From positions 1 through 8,334 of the forward strand of contig SKRK01000142.1 of the NCBI GenBank assembly GCA_007118525.1: a DNA stretch of 8,334 nucleotides, given 5' to 3'. The translations under genes and the position numbers were made by a program. This stretch comes from Balneolaceae bacterium. GTDB lineage: Bacteria; Bacteroidota; Rhodothermia; Balneolales; Balneolaceae. Numbering within the stretch: the first letter of the stretch is position 1; the number at the start of each line of letters is the position of its first letter. The notes beneath the pieces were generated by a model. The model searched no databases, was not told where the DNA came from, and was given only the letters and a program-made list of their open reading frames with translations. Positions 1 through 6,770 of the stretch are shown in pieces.

Positions 1-197
1 GCAGCCATGCTTGCTGAGGCTTTACCAGATCCCAGTATATAAATCCGTGTATCCTTTTCTACTTTCAGCTCACGCCCCGATATAGTAAGAACGCTTGTTT
101 CCGGGTTCCAATCCACCTTTTTGGGTATCAGTTTAACCGGGTTTACAGATTCCAGGGTTATTTTAAAGAGGGAGGCGGCTTTCTCTTTATGATTCAT
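1..197 (-). CDS. Glycerate 2-kinase, N-terminal part (runs off left edge)
   Basis: This open frame reads leftward from an ATG at 197-195 and is open for 65 codons to the window edge, so only the N-terminus is visible. The translation starts MNHKEKAASLFKITLESVNP and carries the motif ILGSGKASASMA at about residues 54-65. That glycine-rich GxGKAxxxMA loop, preceded by an A..F..tLe.VnP.k helix, is typical of the N-terminal domain of the glycerate 2-kinase (DUF4147/MOFRL) family. These enzymes phosphorylate D-glycerate to 2-phosphoglycerate in the cytoplasm, linking serine or glyoxylate breakdown to lower glycolysis. The gene is divergent from the sigma factor gene at 551. No strong Shine-Dalgarno site precedes the ATG. 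The catalytic C-terminal half lies outside the window, so the substrate is inferred from family membership only. Confidence 0.82.
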   Translation of the reverse strand, partial: MNHKEKAASLFKITLESVNPVKLIPKKVDWNPETSVLTISGRELKVEKDTRIYILGSGKASASMA

Positions 198-406
198 TTG
201 ATTTTTTAATTGATTTGCTGACCTGTCAAGCTACTCTTCTAATGGGTAATATTTTGATTCTTCGAAGCAAAGTAAAGGGATAAAAGAGAGGGGGATGTGT
301 CAAATGTCTCAAGAAATATTTTCTCTTTCAGACGAAGATATAGGTGAAAAGCCATGGTAAAACAGCCTGGAAGCACAATAAACGGCGATATACAGAGAAA
401 TATTAG

Positions 407-440
407 AATTAGAAAAAATTAATATTAATATTTTCTAATT
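407..440. repeat. 34-bp AT-rich near-perfect palindrome in the divergent intergenic region
   Basis: The arms AATTAGAAAA (407-416) and TTTTCTAATT (431-440) are exact reverse complements. The centre, ATTAATATTAAT (418-429), is itself a perfect 12-bp palindrome. Only the A/A pair at 417/430 breaks the symmetry, giving 16 of 17 pairs. It lies 110 bp upstream of the sigma factor ATG and 210 bp from the glycerate kinase ATG. It could be a dimeric-regulator site, a cruciform, or a bidirectional weak terminator or hairpin. No U-tract follows that clearly marks a terminator. Confidence 0.6.
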
Positions 441-537
441 AATTGGAAAATGTTACATTGAATCAGCGGGACAGCTAAAGTAAACAAGAAAAACGTGTGA
501 AGTATTTTACTAACTGATTTTGTTTTAGGAATTAAAT

Positions 538-542
538 AAGGA
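538..542 (+). promoter_or_regulatory. Shine-Dalgarno site of the sigma factor gene
   Basis: AAGGA lies 8 nt before the ATG at 551, a good ribosome-binding spacing. It stands out because most other genes in the window have no recognisable Shine-Dalgarno site, and it supports 551 as the true start. Confidence 0.6.
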
Positions 543-550
543 CTAATATT

Positions 551-1135
551 ATGAATACAGCAACTAACCAAACCAGAAAAAGCAGGGTAGATTATTCATC
601 GCTGGTGTCTTACCTGCAGATGCAAAAAACAAGAAAAGCCAATGAGCTTCTTGAAGAGGTGATTCCAAAACTGGTGGATTACCTGAAGGTAACGATGGGA
701 GCTGATGAGAATACGGCAAAAGAGTGTGTTCAACAGGCTTTTTTAAATGTATATGAGAGAATTCTGGATGATAAAATTAGAGATCCAAAAACGATACTGA
801 GTTATTTCATGCAAACCTCCCGGAATGAACTTTTGAACCTGCAGGCCAGCAGAAAAAGATATTCCAATTATGAAATACCTGAAGAGGGTATGGTTGAACC
901 GGCTGAACAGATCGACCGGTTGGTTGACGAGGAGAGAGCGCAGGCGCTAAAAGTGTGCCTTACGAAACTCGATGAGGATTCCAGGGTATTCATCTCCTAT
1001 TTTCTGAATAATCCCGGTGTATCCTCCAAGCAGGCCAGCGTTGAGTTCGACATGACCGAGGGAAATGTAAGAACCAAAAAATCCCGAATTACCAAGCAAT
1101 TGCACAACATGTACCATGATATGATGAGCGAATAG
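551..1135 (+). CDS. ECF-type RNA polymerase sigma factor (sigma-70 family)
   Basis: The 194-residue length fits extracytoplasmic-function sigma factors, which direct RNA polymerase to small regulons, often for envelope or stress responses. Region 2 lies at about residues 33-105, with a helix ending CVQQAFLNVYER and then a YFMQTSRNELLN stretch matching the RN-containing region 2.3/2.4 helix. Region 4 lies at about 131-187: L..LDEDSR, then a helix-turn-helix with A..F.MTEGNVRTKKSRI, the classic ECF recognition helix pattern. An acidic linker (about 108-128) joins them. The ATG has an AAGGA site 8 nt upstream. No anti-sigma factor gene with membrane segments is adjacent; the next gene, 70 bp downstream, encodes a prenyl synthase. 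The regulon is unknown. The family call is firm, the subgroup is not assigned. Confidence 0.87.
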   Translation: MNTATNQTRKSRVDYSSLVSYLQMQKTRKANELLEEVIPKLVDYLKVTMGADENTAKECVQQAFLNVYERILDDKIRDPKTILSYFMQTSRNELLNLQASRKRYSNYEIPEEGMVEPAEQIDRLVDEERAQALKVCLTKLDEDSRVFISYFLNNPGVSSKQASVEFDMTEGNVRTKKSRITKQLHNMYHDMMSE

Positions 1136-1205
1136 TTCTGAAGATCTACACTCTTGCACACATCCGTATAGCACAGTGGAAAAAGGATAAATTACCGGTT
1201 CATTA

Positions 1206-2234
1206 TTGAGTTTTGCTTTTTGTATATTTGAGCTTATTAAAAATCAGAATGAATTTATCCCATTGGAGTTTTTAAAGCCCTATCTGGCTCTTATCGAAAG
1301 CAAATTACAGGCAATTCCACTTCCCGAGACACCTCAATCACTTTATGAGCCACAGCGGTATATCATCAGAAATGGAGGTAAACGAGTCAGGCCTATATTA
1401 ACTCTGTTGAGTTGCGGTATGTGTGGAGAAGAGCAGGAAAAAGCACTTCCCGCAGCGCTTGCTGTTGAACTGCTGCACAATTTCACCCTGATACATGATG
1501 ATATTATGGACCAGGCCGAGCAGAGGCGCGGCAATACGGCTGTACACATCAAATGGGATAACCCCTCGGCAATACTCGCCGGAGACGGAATGTTTGTCCA
1601 GGCCATGCTTCAGCTGCAGCAGTTATCCGATGATGTGAACCACAAAAGGGTATCAGAAGTCTTTCTTAATGGAATCAATACCGTATGTGAAGGCCAGGCA
1701 CTGGATATGGAATTTGAAAGCAGGAGAGATGTAACCCGGGATGAGTATCTCACAATGATTGGCGGGAAAACCTCGGCCCTGATCAGCGCCTCTATGCAAA
1801 TGGGTGGTTTATGTGCCGGTGCGGGCGACCAAAAGCTGGTTCTGCTGGAAATTATTGGCCATTCACTGGGCCTTGCTTTTCAAATTCAGGATGACTTGCT
1901 TGACGTGATGGCCGACCCCGAAAAGTTTGGGAAACGAAAAGCCGGGGATATCTTTGAAGGGAAGAAAACATTTTTGATGCTTACCGCGTTAGAGAGGTGC
2001 ACAGAAAAAGAAAGGCTTAAATTTATTGGCTATATGAATAATCTTCCGCTCAGCTCAAATCAGGTGGAAGAGGTGATAGATGCTTATAATACCTACGGCG
2101 TAATAGAAGAGACAAAGAATGTAGTGAATTCATACTATGATAAAGCCGAAAAAGCATTACAAGAATTTGGTGAATCCAACTATAAACGTGATCTTCAACA
2201 TCTTATTAAATATCTGAAACAACGTGAAAATTAA
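1206..2234 (+). CDS. Polyprenyl diphosphate synthase, probably geranylgeranyl-diphosphate synthase type
   Basis: A trans-isoprenyl diphosphate synthase that condenses isopentenyl diphosphate with an allylic diphosphate in the cytoplasm. Numbered from the TTG at 1206, it has GGKRVRP (57-63), the first aspartate-rich motif DDIMD (98-102), GQALDMEF (163-170), the KT pair (188-189) and the second motif QDDLLD (228-233) followed by GDIFEGKKT. The residue five before the first aspartate is Phe93 (FTLIHDDIMD) and DDxxD has no two-residue insertion. Known structure-function work on this family links that arrangement to archaeal-type geranylgeranyl diphosphate synthases rather than long-chain enzymes, so a C20 product is inferred. 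There is no in-frame ATG or GTG before the conserved core: TAA at 1188 closes the frame, leaving TTG at 1206 or TTG at 1263. The 3' end abuts bamD. Confidence 0.88.
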   Translation: MSFAFCIFELIKNQNEFIPLEFLKPYLALIESKLQAIPLPETPQSLYEPQRYIIRNGGKRVRPILTLLSCGMCGEEQEKALPAALAVELLHNFTLIHDDIMDQAEQRRGNTAVHIKWDNPSAILAGDGMFVQAMLQLQQLSDDVNHKRVSEVFLNGINTVCEGQALDMEFESRRDVTRDEYLTMIGGKTSALISASMQMGGLCAGAGDQKLVLLEIIGHSLGLAFQIQDDLLDVMADPEKFGKRKAGDIFEGKKTFLMLTALERCTEKERLKFIGYMNNLPLSSNQVEEVIDAYNTYGVIEETKNVVNSYYDKAEKALQEFGESNYKRDLQHLIKYLKQREN

Positions 2235-3057
2235 CACAATGCGTACCCTTTTTACTCTCTTTTTAATGGCGTTGGTTTTATCATCATGCCGTAGCACTGA
2301 ATTAATTCGACCCGGTGATTCAATTGAAGTGGCTTATGAAAAAGCAATGAATCAATTTGTAAATGAAAATTATACAGAAGCCGCAAGAGCGTTTGAAACG
2401 GTTGTTTCTATTGGACGGGGTACCGACATCGGTCAGGACGCTCAATTTTATCTCGCCGAAAGTTATTTCAATGCCCGGCGTTTTCTGATTGCCGCATCCG
2501 AATATGACCGCTATGTACAGTTCCATCCCAACTCACCCCGCCGCATGGATGTTGAGTTTAAAAGAGCCAAATGTTACTACGAATTGAGTCCACGCTACAA
2601 GCTCGATCAAACCTACACGCGTCAGGCTATTGAAAACTTCAGACTGTTTCTGTCCAGGTATCCAGACTCAGATAAAGTAGAAGAGGCCTCCGGTTATATC
2701 ACGGAACTGCGTGAGAAACTCGCTAAAAAACAATACACTGCTGCAGCATTTTATAAACGGACCAGCCGTTATAATGCCGCTGCCATATACTACGACATAG
2801 TGATTGATGAATATCCTGAAACCAAATGGGCCGAGAGATCGCTGGTTGAGCAGATGGAAGCATACATTCTATATGCTGAAAATAGTGTACCCCGCAGGCA
2901 GGCAGAGCGCTTTCAAAAAGCTTTAGACTCCTACAATACCTATCTGCAACTTTTCCCAAGGGGAGAAAACAGAAGTAAAGTTGAGGATTTATACGACAGA
3001 GCTCAGCGAGGTTTAGCTGCTGCAGAGCGGCGCGATGAAATGGCACAATCTGATTGA
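2224..3057 (+). CDS. bamD: BamD-like outer-membrane assembly lipoprotein (TPR protein)
   Basis: BamD is the essential lipoprotein of the BAM complex, which folds beta-barrel proteins into the outer membrane from the periplasmic side. The product starts with a lipoprotein signal peptide: a hydrophobic stretch FTLFLMALV and lipobox LSSC with the lipidated Cys22 (numbered from GTG at 2224). The rest is tetratricopeptide-like helical repeats, at roughly 35-65, 72-103, 110-150, 170-205 and 215-250. Typical BamD features are AQFYLAESYF, the DQTYTRQAIENFRLFLSRYP segment at 128-147, and the AAFYKRTSRYNAAAIYYD repeat. The length of 277 is normal. GTG at 2224 overlaps the prenyl synthase stop by 11 nt; ATG at 2239 (272 residues, 4 nt after that stop) still leaves a full signal peptide and is equally plausible. 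Position +2 after Cys is Arg, so no Asp retention signal is seen. Confidence 0.87.
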   Translation: MKINTMRTLFTLFLMALVLSSCRSTELIRPGDSIEVAYEKAMNQFVNENYTEAARAFETVVSIGRGTDIGQDAQFYLAESYFNARRFLIAASEYDRYVQFHPNSPRRMDVEFKRAKCYYELSPRYKLDQTYTRQAIENFRLFLSRYPDSDKVEEASGYITELREKLAKKQYTAAAFYKRTSRYNAAAIYYDIVIDEYPETKWAERSLVEQMEAYILYAENSVPRRQAERFQKALDSYNTYLQLFPRGENRSKVEDLYDRAQRGLAAAERRDEMAQSD

Positions 3058-3060
3058 TAA

Positions 3061-3645
3061 TTGATATTGAGTGCACGAATTGGGATATATGGCGGTTCAT
3101 TCGATCCCGTTCACAACGGACACGTTTTTGCTGTTCAGTCATTTCTAAATAGCGGTTTGATAGACGAGCTATGGGTGTTGTTAACCCCATACCCTCCACA
3201 TAAAACCGATCAAAGCCAAAGCGACTACCGGCACCGTTTTGAGATGCTGAAGCTTGCTTTTGAAGGCTATGATAACGTTCTAATCAAAACCGTAGAAAAC
3301 GAACTTCCCTCTCCATCGTATACGCTTCAAACCCTGGAACACCTTGAAAAGAAACACCCTTCTCATACTTTCTTTCTATGCCTGGGCGAAGATAGTATCC
3401 AGCATTTTCACACCTGGCACAGGTATAAAGATATCCTGAAGAAGTGCTCCATTATTGTTGTAGAGCGGCCCGGCTTTAATTCTTCTGATGTTGACGAATT
3501 AATACTTGAAAAAACAATATTTATAGATCACTCTCCGGTTGATATATCTTCAAGCCGGATCAGGGAAAATACCGGCAGTGCAGAAAGTGAAGTGCCGCAA
3601 AGCGTAGCTGATTACATAGAGAAACATCAACTTTATCGATCGTGA
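3061..3645 (+). CDS. nadD: Nicotinate-nucleotide adenylyltransferase
   Basis: NadD transfers the AMP group of ATP to nicotinate mononucleotide, giving deamido-NAD, in the cytoplasmic NAD synthesis pathway. The nucleotidyltransferase signature GGSFDPVHNGH is at residues 11-21, with the HxGH-type catalytic His18 and His21. The family's PPHK segment (45-48), LGEDSIQHFHTWHRY region (about 108-122) and C-terminal ISSSRIRE (162-169) are all present. The 194-residue length is normal. An in-frame TAA sits at 3058, immediately before the frame, and no ATG or GTG occurs before the GGSFDP motif, so the start must be TTG at 3061 or TTG at 3067. It begins 3 nt after the bamD stop, and its stop overlaps a possible GTG start of the next gene in GTGA (3642-3645), a pattern of translational coupling. 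Confidence 0.93.
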   Translation: MILSARIGIYGGSFDPVHNGHVFAVQSFLNSGLIDELWVLLTPYPPHKTDQSQSDYRHRFEMLKLAFEGYDNVLIKTVENELPSPSYTLQTLEHLEKKHPSHTFFLCLGEDSIQHFHTWHRYKDILKKCSIIVVERPGFNSSDVDELILEKTIFIDHSPVDISSSRIRENTGSAESEVPQSVADYIEKHQLYRS

Positions 3646-3650
3646 AGAAT

Positions 3651-4676
3651 ATGAAACGTGGTGATTTTATAAAAACATTTGGGTTGGGTGCAGCTTCTTT
3701 GCCATACTTGGGTAAATCATTGTATCAAAACCCTCCAGCGGAGCTTGTTAAGCCTAAAAAACTGAAGAAAGGAGATACGGTAGCTTTTACTGCCCCTGCA
3801 GGGATCGTTTTTGATGAAAACGATTTTACCCGAATGAAAGAGGTAATGGAGTCGATGGGCCTGAACGTAGTGTTTGGTGAGTATGTGAGAGAGCGTTATG
3901 GCTACTTTGCAGGCACCGACAGGCAGCGGGCACGGGATCTGAACCGGTTTTTTTCTGATCCCGATATCGATGGTATTATTGCCGTAAGAGGAGGCTGGGG
4001 GTGTGCCCGGATATTGCCCTATATCGACTTTGATGCCATTAAAAACAACCCGAAGATATACTGCGGGTTCAGCGATAACACGACGCTTCATCTGGCTCTT
4101 CTGCACTATTGCGGGCTGGTTTCCTTCCACGGGCCTAACGGCACTTCCGACTGGACGGATTTGACCAAAGATAGTTTTGAAAGCATTTTAATGGGAGCAG
4201 AGAAGTTCGAATACAGATCCAACAGTAAGGTAGAGATGCTCTTTCCGGGAATTGTTGATGGACGGTTGATAGGAGGTAACCTTACCATTTTGACCACCTC
4301 GCTGGGCACTGACTATCAACCCAATACCGATGGAGCGATACTTTTTGTTGAAGACATCGGGGAACCGGTCTATAAAATTGATCGAATGATGACCCATCTG
4401 GCCAGAGCCGGGCTAATGGATAAGGTGAATGGTTTCATCTTTGGGAAATGCACGAATTGCCCGGAGCCGGGTGGGGCAAACTTCCCAATGAAAGAGGTAT
4501 TGATGCATCACATCAGGCCGTTGGGGGTTCCCGCAATAATGGGTGCCGATATTAGCCACGACCCGGATAACTTTACCATACCCCTAGGGCTGAAAGCCCG
4601 CCTGGATGCAGACAACGGATTTTTTAAACTTCTGGAAGAACCTGTGGTTACCGGCAAAGAAAACTCTCCAGACTGA
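3651..4676 (+). CDS. S66-family LD-carboxypeptidase-like peptidase with imperfect Tat-like leader
   Basis: S66 serine peptidases such as LdcA cleave the L,D bond of the terminal D-Ala in tetrapeptides during peptidoglycan recycling. Numbered from GTG at 3642 (344 residues), the family's Ser-Glu-His triad is visible as Ser144 in GFSDNT, Glu237 in LFVEDIGEPVYKIDRM and His306 in ISHDPDNFTIPLG; RGGWG (116-120) is the conserved loop before the nucleophile. I place the start at ATG 3651, because MKRGDFIKTFGLGAAS then forms a compact leader. The GTG at 3642, overlapping the nadD stop, would add three residues. Well-known LdcA proteins are cytoplasmic and about 300 residues; this one has some 35 extra N-terminal residues resembling a Tat signal in which the second arginine is glycine. 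Export is uncertain. The gene ends 3 nt from the stop of the opposing E1 gene. Confidence 0.87.
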   Translation: MKRGDFIKTFGLGAASLPYLGKSLYQNPPAELVKPKKLKKGDTVAFTAPAGIVFDENDFTRMKEVMESMGLNVVFGEYVRERYGYFAGTDRQRARDLNRFFSDPDIDGIIAVRGGWGCARILPYIDFDAIKNNPKIYCGFSDNTTLHLALLHYCGLVSFHGPNGTSDWTDLTKDSFESILMGAEKFEYRSNSKVEMLFPGIVDGRLIGGNLTILTTSLGTDYQPNTDGAILFVEDIGEPVYKIDRMMTHLARAGLMDKVNGFIFGKCTNCPEPGGANFPMKEVLMHHIRPLGVPAIMGADISHDPDNFTIPLGLKARLDADNGFFKLLEEPVVTGKENSPD

Positions 4677-4679
4677 AAT

Positions 4680-6668
4680 TCAATAGAAGAGCAGTGAATC
4701 GAGCTTCTCTCTAAGCCTGTGATTGGCCAAATATCCGATCTCCAGTTCTCTGCTAAACGGTACAGGGGTATGAAGCGACGAGCATCGGGTAACGGGCGCA
4801 TCGAGCCATTCAAAAGCTTTCTCAGTAATACCGGAAGATATTTCACTCATGGGGCCTAATATTTCCGAGGGCTCCTGCAATAGAAGCGCACGTCCTGTTT
4901 TTTTCACTGAATTTATCACTGTATCCCAATCAATCGGTGCGAGTGACCTCAGATCCACTATCTCTACACTAATATCTTTTTTACTGTACTCTTCGGCAAC
5001 TTCCATTGCCCAGTGAACCCCATATCCATAGGTAATGATTGATACATCACGGCCTTCTCTGGCAATCCCGGCTTTGTCCAGTTCAACAAAACTGCATACA
5101 TCTTCTGTAATCTCTTTAATACTTCGGTACAATTTTTTGTGTTCAAAAAACAGAACGGGATTCGGATCGAACAGGGCAGTATAGAGCATATTTTGGGCAT
5201 CCCTGACTGACGAGGGTACCAGTACCCGCAGCCCGGGAAACTGCATAAACCAGCTTTCTGGTGATTGAGAATGGAATGGCCCGGCTGCAACACCGCCTCC
5301 ATGCGGGGCTCTGATCGTGATATTCATTTCCGGCATCCACCGGTAACGTCCTTTTGACAGGTTATTAACGATCTGGTTGAACCCACACGAGATAAAATCG
5401 GCGAATTGCATCTCAACAACCGGTTTAAACCCCTCTACGGCCAAACCAATGGCGGCTCCTATTGCTCCCGACTCTATGATCGGTGTATTGCGAATTCGTT
5501 CTTTGCCAAAGCGGTCCGAAAATCCCTCTGAAGCTTTAAATACTCCGCCATATTCGGCAATATCCTGCCCCAGCAGGATAAAGCGATCATCCTCATCAAA
5601 CGCCTGTTTTTGAGCCAGATGAACGGCATCAATTATCCGCTTTTCTGATTCAGAATGCTTCTTCCCATTTAGTACCACCGTTGGTTGCCGGGAAAGTCCG
5701 GCGCGTCTAACCTCTGTGCTTTCATCAAAGATGGGATCATCTGCCTTCAGGGCTTTCTCAAGATCACTCTTGAAACTCTCTTTTAACTCTTTTCTGATTT
5801 GATCCAACTCTTCTTTATCCGGGATGATGCCTTCATTCAGCAGCCACTGCTCATACCTGAAAATTGGATCTTTGGGTTTCCATTTTTCAAACTCTTCCTC
5901 CGGCACATAGAATGTTCCGGAGGCCTCTTCATGCCCCCTCATTCGAAAGGTTTTTGCTTCGATAAGGACCGGTTTCCCGCTCAGGGCCAATTTTCGCGCT
6001 TTAGTTACAGCACGTTGTACTTCAAAAAAATCGTTGCCATCAATCAGCATCCCTTCAAGGCCATAACCGGCAGCCCGGTCCACTAAATTTTCACATGCAT
6101 ATTGCTCTGAAGTAGGGGTGGAAAGTCCATACCCGTTATTCTCAATTATAAATATAACCGGTAGTTTCCACACCGCGGCCAGGTTCAGGGCTTCATGGAA
6201 ATCACCCTCACTGGTGGCTCCATCACCGCAAAAACTCAGTGCCACCCTTTGTTCATCTCTGATTTTATAGGCAAGAGCGATGCCGTCGGCAACAGGCATT
6301 GTTGCGGCAAGATGAGAAATCATTCCAAAAATATGATGCTCTGTTGTTCCAAAATGAAAAGAGCGGTCGCGCCCCCCGGTGAAACTATCTTTCTTTCCAA
6401 ATAGTTGTGAGAATAGCGGATACAGCGGAACACCCCTTGTAGTGAATACTCCGAGGTTACGATGCATCGGTAAAATATAATCACTATCGTTAAGGCTCAG
6501 GGTTGCCCCCACGGAGATAGCCTCCTGGCCAATACCTGAAAACCACTTGCTGATTTTATTCTGCCTTAGAAGCGAGAGCATTCGCTCTTCAATAAGCCGG
6601 GGCATTAATAAATTCCGGTAGTAACCAAGGGCCTGTTTCTTAGAAATTTTTTTTACAGGGGCTATCAT
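4680..6668 (-). CDS. Fused E1 alpha–beta subunit of a 2-oxoacid dehydrogenase (branched-chain type)
   Basis: E1 decarboxylates 2-oxoacids with thiamine diphosphate and passes the acyl group to the lipoyl E2. Here both subunits form one 662-residue chain. The alpha half (about 1-330) has GQEAISVG (47-54), HRN (69-71), the thiamine diphosphate/Mg signature running from GDG (148-150) to ENNGYG (176-181), and RMRGHEEASG (242-251) with the active-site loop His246. A charged helical linker (about 280-335) leads to the beta half (about 340-662), with PIIESGAIGAA (Glu399 is the expected cofactor-activating glutamate), HSQSPE (His466) and FFEHKKLYR (507-515). The last resembles branched-chain E1 beta more than pyruvate E1 beta, so a 2-oxoisovalerate role is inferred. 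No E2 or E3 gene is next to it. The promoter is proposed at 6736-6766. Confidence 0.88.
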   Translation of the reverse strand: MIAPVKKISKKQALGYYRNLLMPRLIEERMLSLLRQNKISKWFSGIGQEAISVGATLSLNDSDYILPMHRNLGVFTTRGVPLYPLFSQLFGKKDSFTGGRDRSFHFGTTEHHIFGMISHLAATMPVADGIALAYKIRDEQRVALSFCGDGATSEGDFHEALNLAAVWKLPVIFIIENNGYGLSTPTSEQYACENLVDRAAGYGLEGMLIDGNDFFEVQRAVTKARKLALSGKPVLIEAKTFRMRGHEEASGTFYVPEEEFEKWKPKDPIFRYEQWLLNEGIIPDKEELDQIRKELKESFKSDLEKALKADDPIFDESTEVRRAGLSRQPTVVLNGKKHSESEKRIIDAVHLAQKQAFDEDDRFILLGQDIAEYGGVFKASEGFSDRFGKERIRNTPIIESGAIGAAIGLAVEGFKPVVEMQFADFISCGFNQIVNNLSKGRYRWMPEMNITIRAPHGGGVAAGPFHSQSPESWFMQFPGLRVLVPSSVRDAQNMLYTALFDPNPVLFFEHKKLYRSIKEITEDVCSFVELDKAGIAREGRDVSIITYGYGVHWAMEVAEEYSKKDISVEIVDLRSLAPIDWDTVINSVKKTGRALLLQEPSEILGPMSEISSGITEKAFEWLDAPVTRCSSLHTPVPFSRELEIGYLANHRLREKLDSLLFY

Positions 6669-6735
6669 TAATTAAATAATTTATGTGTAATTTATTTGTT
6701 TATTCAAAGTTGGACCTGTTGAAATTGTTTCACTA

Positions 6736-6766
6736 CAAATGTAATTAATGTAGAGCTGAATGCAAT
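6736..6766 (-). promoter_or_regulatory. Bacteroidota-type promoter for the E1 gene
   Basis: Read on the minus strand, ATTG (6766-6763) is followed by a 19-nt spacer and TACATTTG (6743-6736). This matches the -33 TTG / -7 TAnnTTTG consensus described for the primary sigma factor of Bacteroidota, with the preferred spacing. Transcription would start near 6730, giving a leader of about 60 nt to the ATG at 6668. It is the only site in the window where I find both elements at good spacing. Confidence 0.55.
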
Positions 6767-6770
6767 TCAG
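6756..6770. promoter_or_regulatory. 15-bp dyad covering the -33 element of the E1 promoter (candidate operator)
   Basis: CTGAAT-GCA-ATTCAG is a perfect inverted repeat with 6-bp arms. It covers the CAAT that forms the -33 element on the minus strand, where a bound dimeric repressor would block RNA polymerase. A related sequence, CTGAATTTATCTCAG, lies at 6802-6816 (11 of 15 positions identical). The bound protein, if any, is unknown. Confidence 0.4.

Larger units (their letters stand above)
198..550. other. Divergent intergenic region between glycerate kinase and sigma factor genes
   Basis: This 353-bp AT-rich stretch separates two divergent genes and must hold both promoters. Besides the palindrome at 407-440 and the AAGGA site at 538-542, I find no convincing gene. 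No exact TAnnTTTG -7 element with a -33 TTG at the right distance is visible for either gene. The nearest is TGATTTTG at 515-522, with one mismatch and no partner. A 21-codon frame at 295-360 is discussed among the rejected items. Confidence 0.6.

Noticed and set aside
295..360. 21-codon frame starting MCQMSQEIF after a G-run, in the divergent intergenic region
   Set aside because: The purine run touches the ATG, which leaves poor Shine-Dalgarno spacing, the peptide is very short and matches nothing I recognise; frames of this size are expected by chance.
515..522. TGATTTTG as a -7 promoter element for the sigma gene (same octamer at 8171-8178)
   Set aside because: It has one mismatch to TAnnTTTG at a key base, and no TTG at the required 17-23 nt upstream in either place (only a weak TGTG at the distance limit at 8144).
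2723..3199. 158-codon frame on the minus strand
   Set aside because: It lies antisense across bamD and nadD, both firmly identified; the translation has no recognisable domain and no promoter or start context.
3717..4397. Overlapping minus-strand frames of 67-137 codons
   Set aside because: They are shadows of the S66 peptidase gene, whose catalytic triad proves the plus-strand frame.
5377..6404. Plus-strand frames of 69-95 codons within the E1 gene
   Set aside because: They are antisense to a complete, motif-rich E1 coding sequence; compositions look like reverse translations, with no domain.
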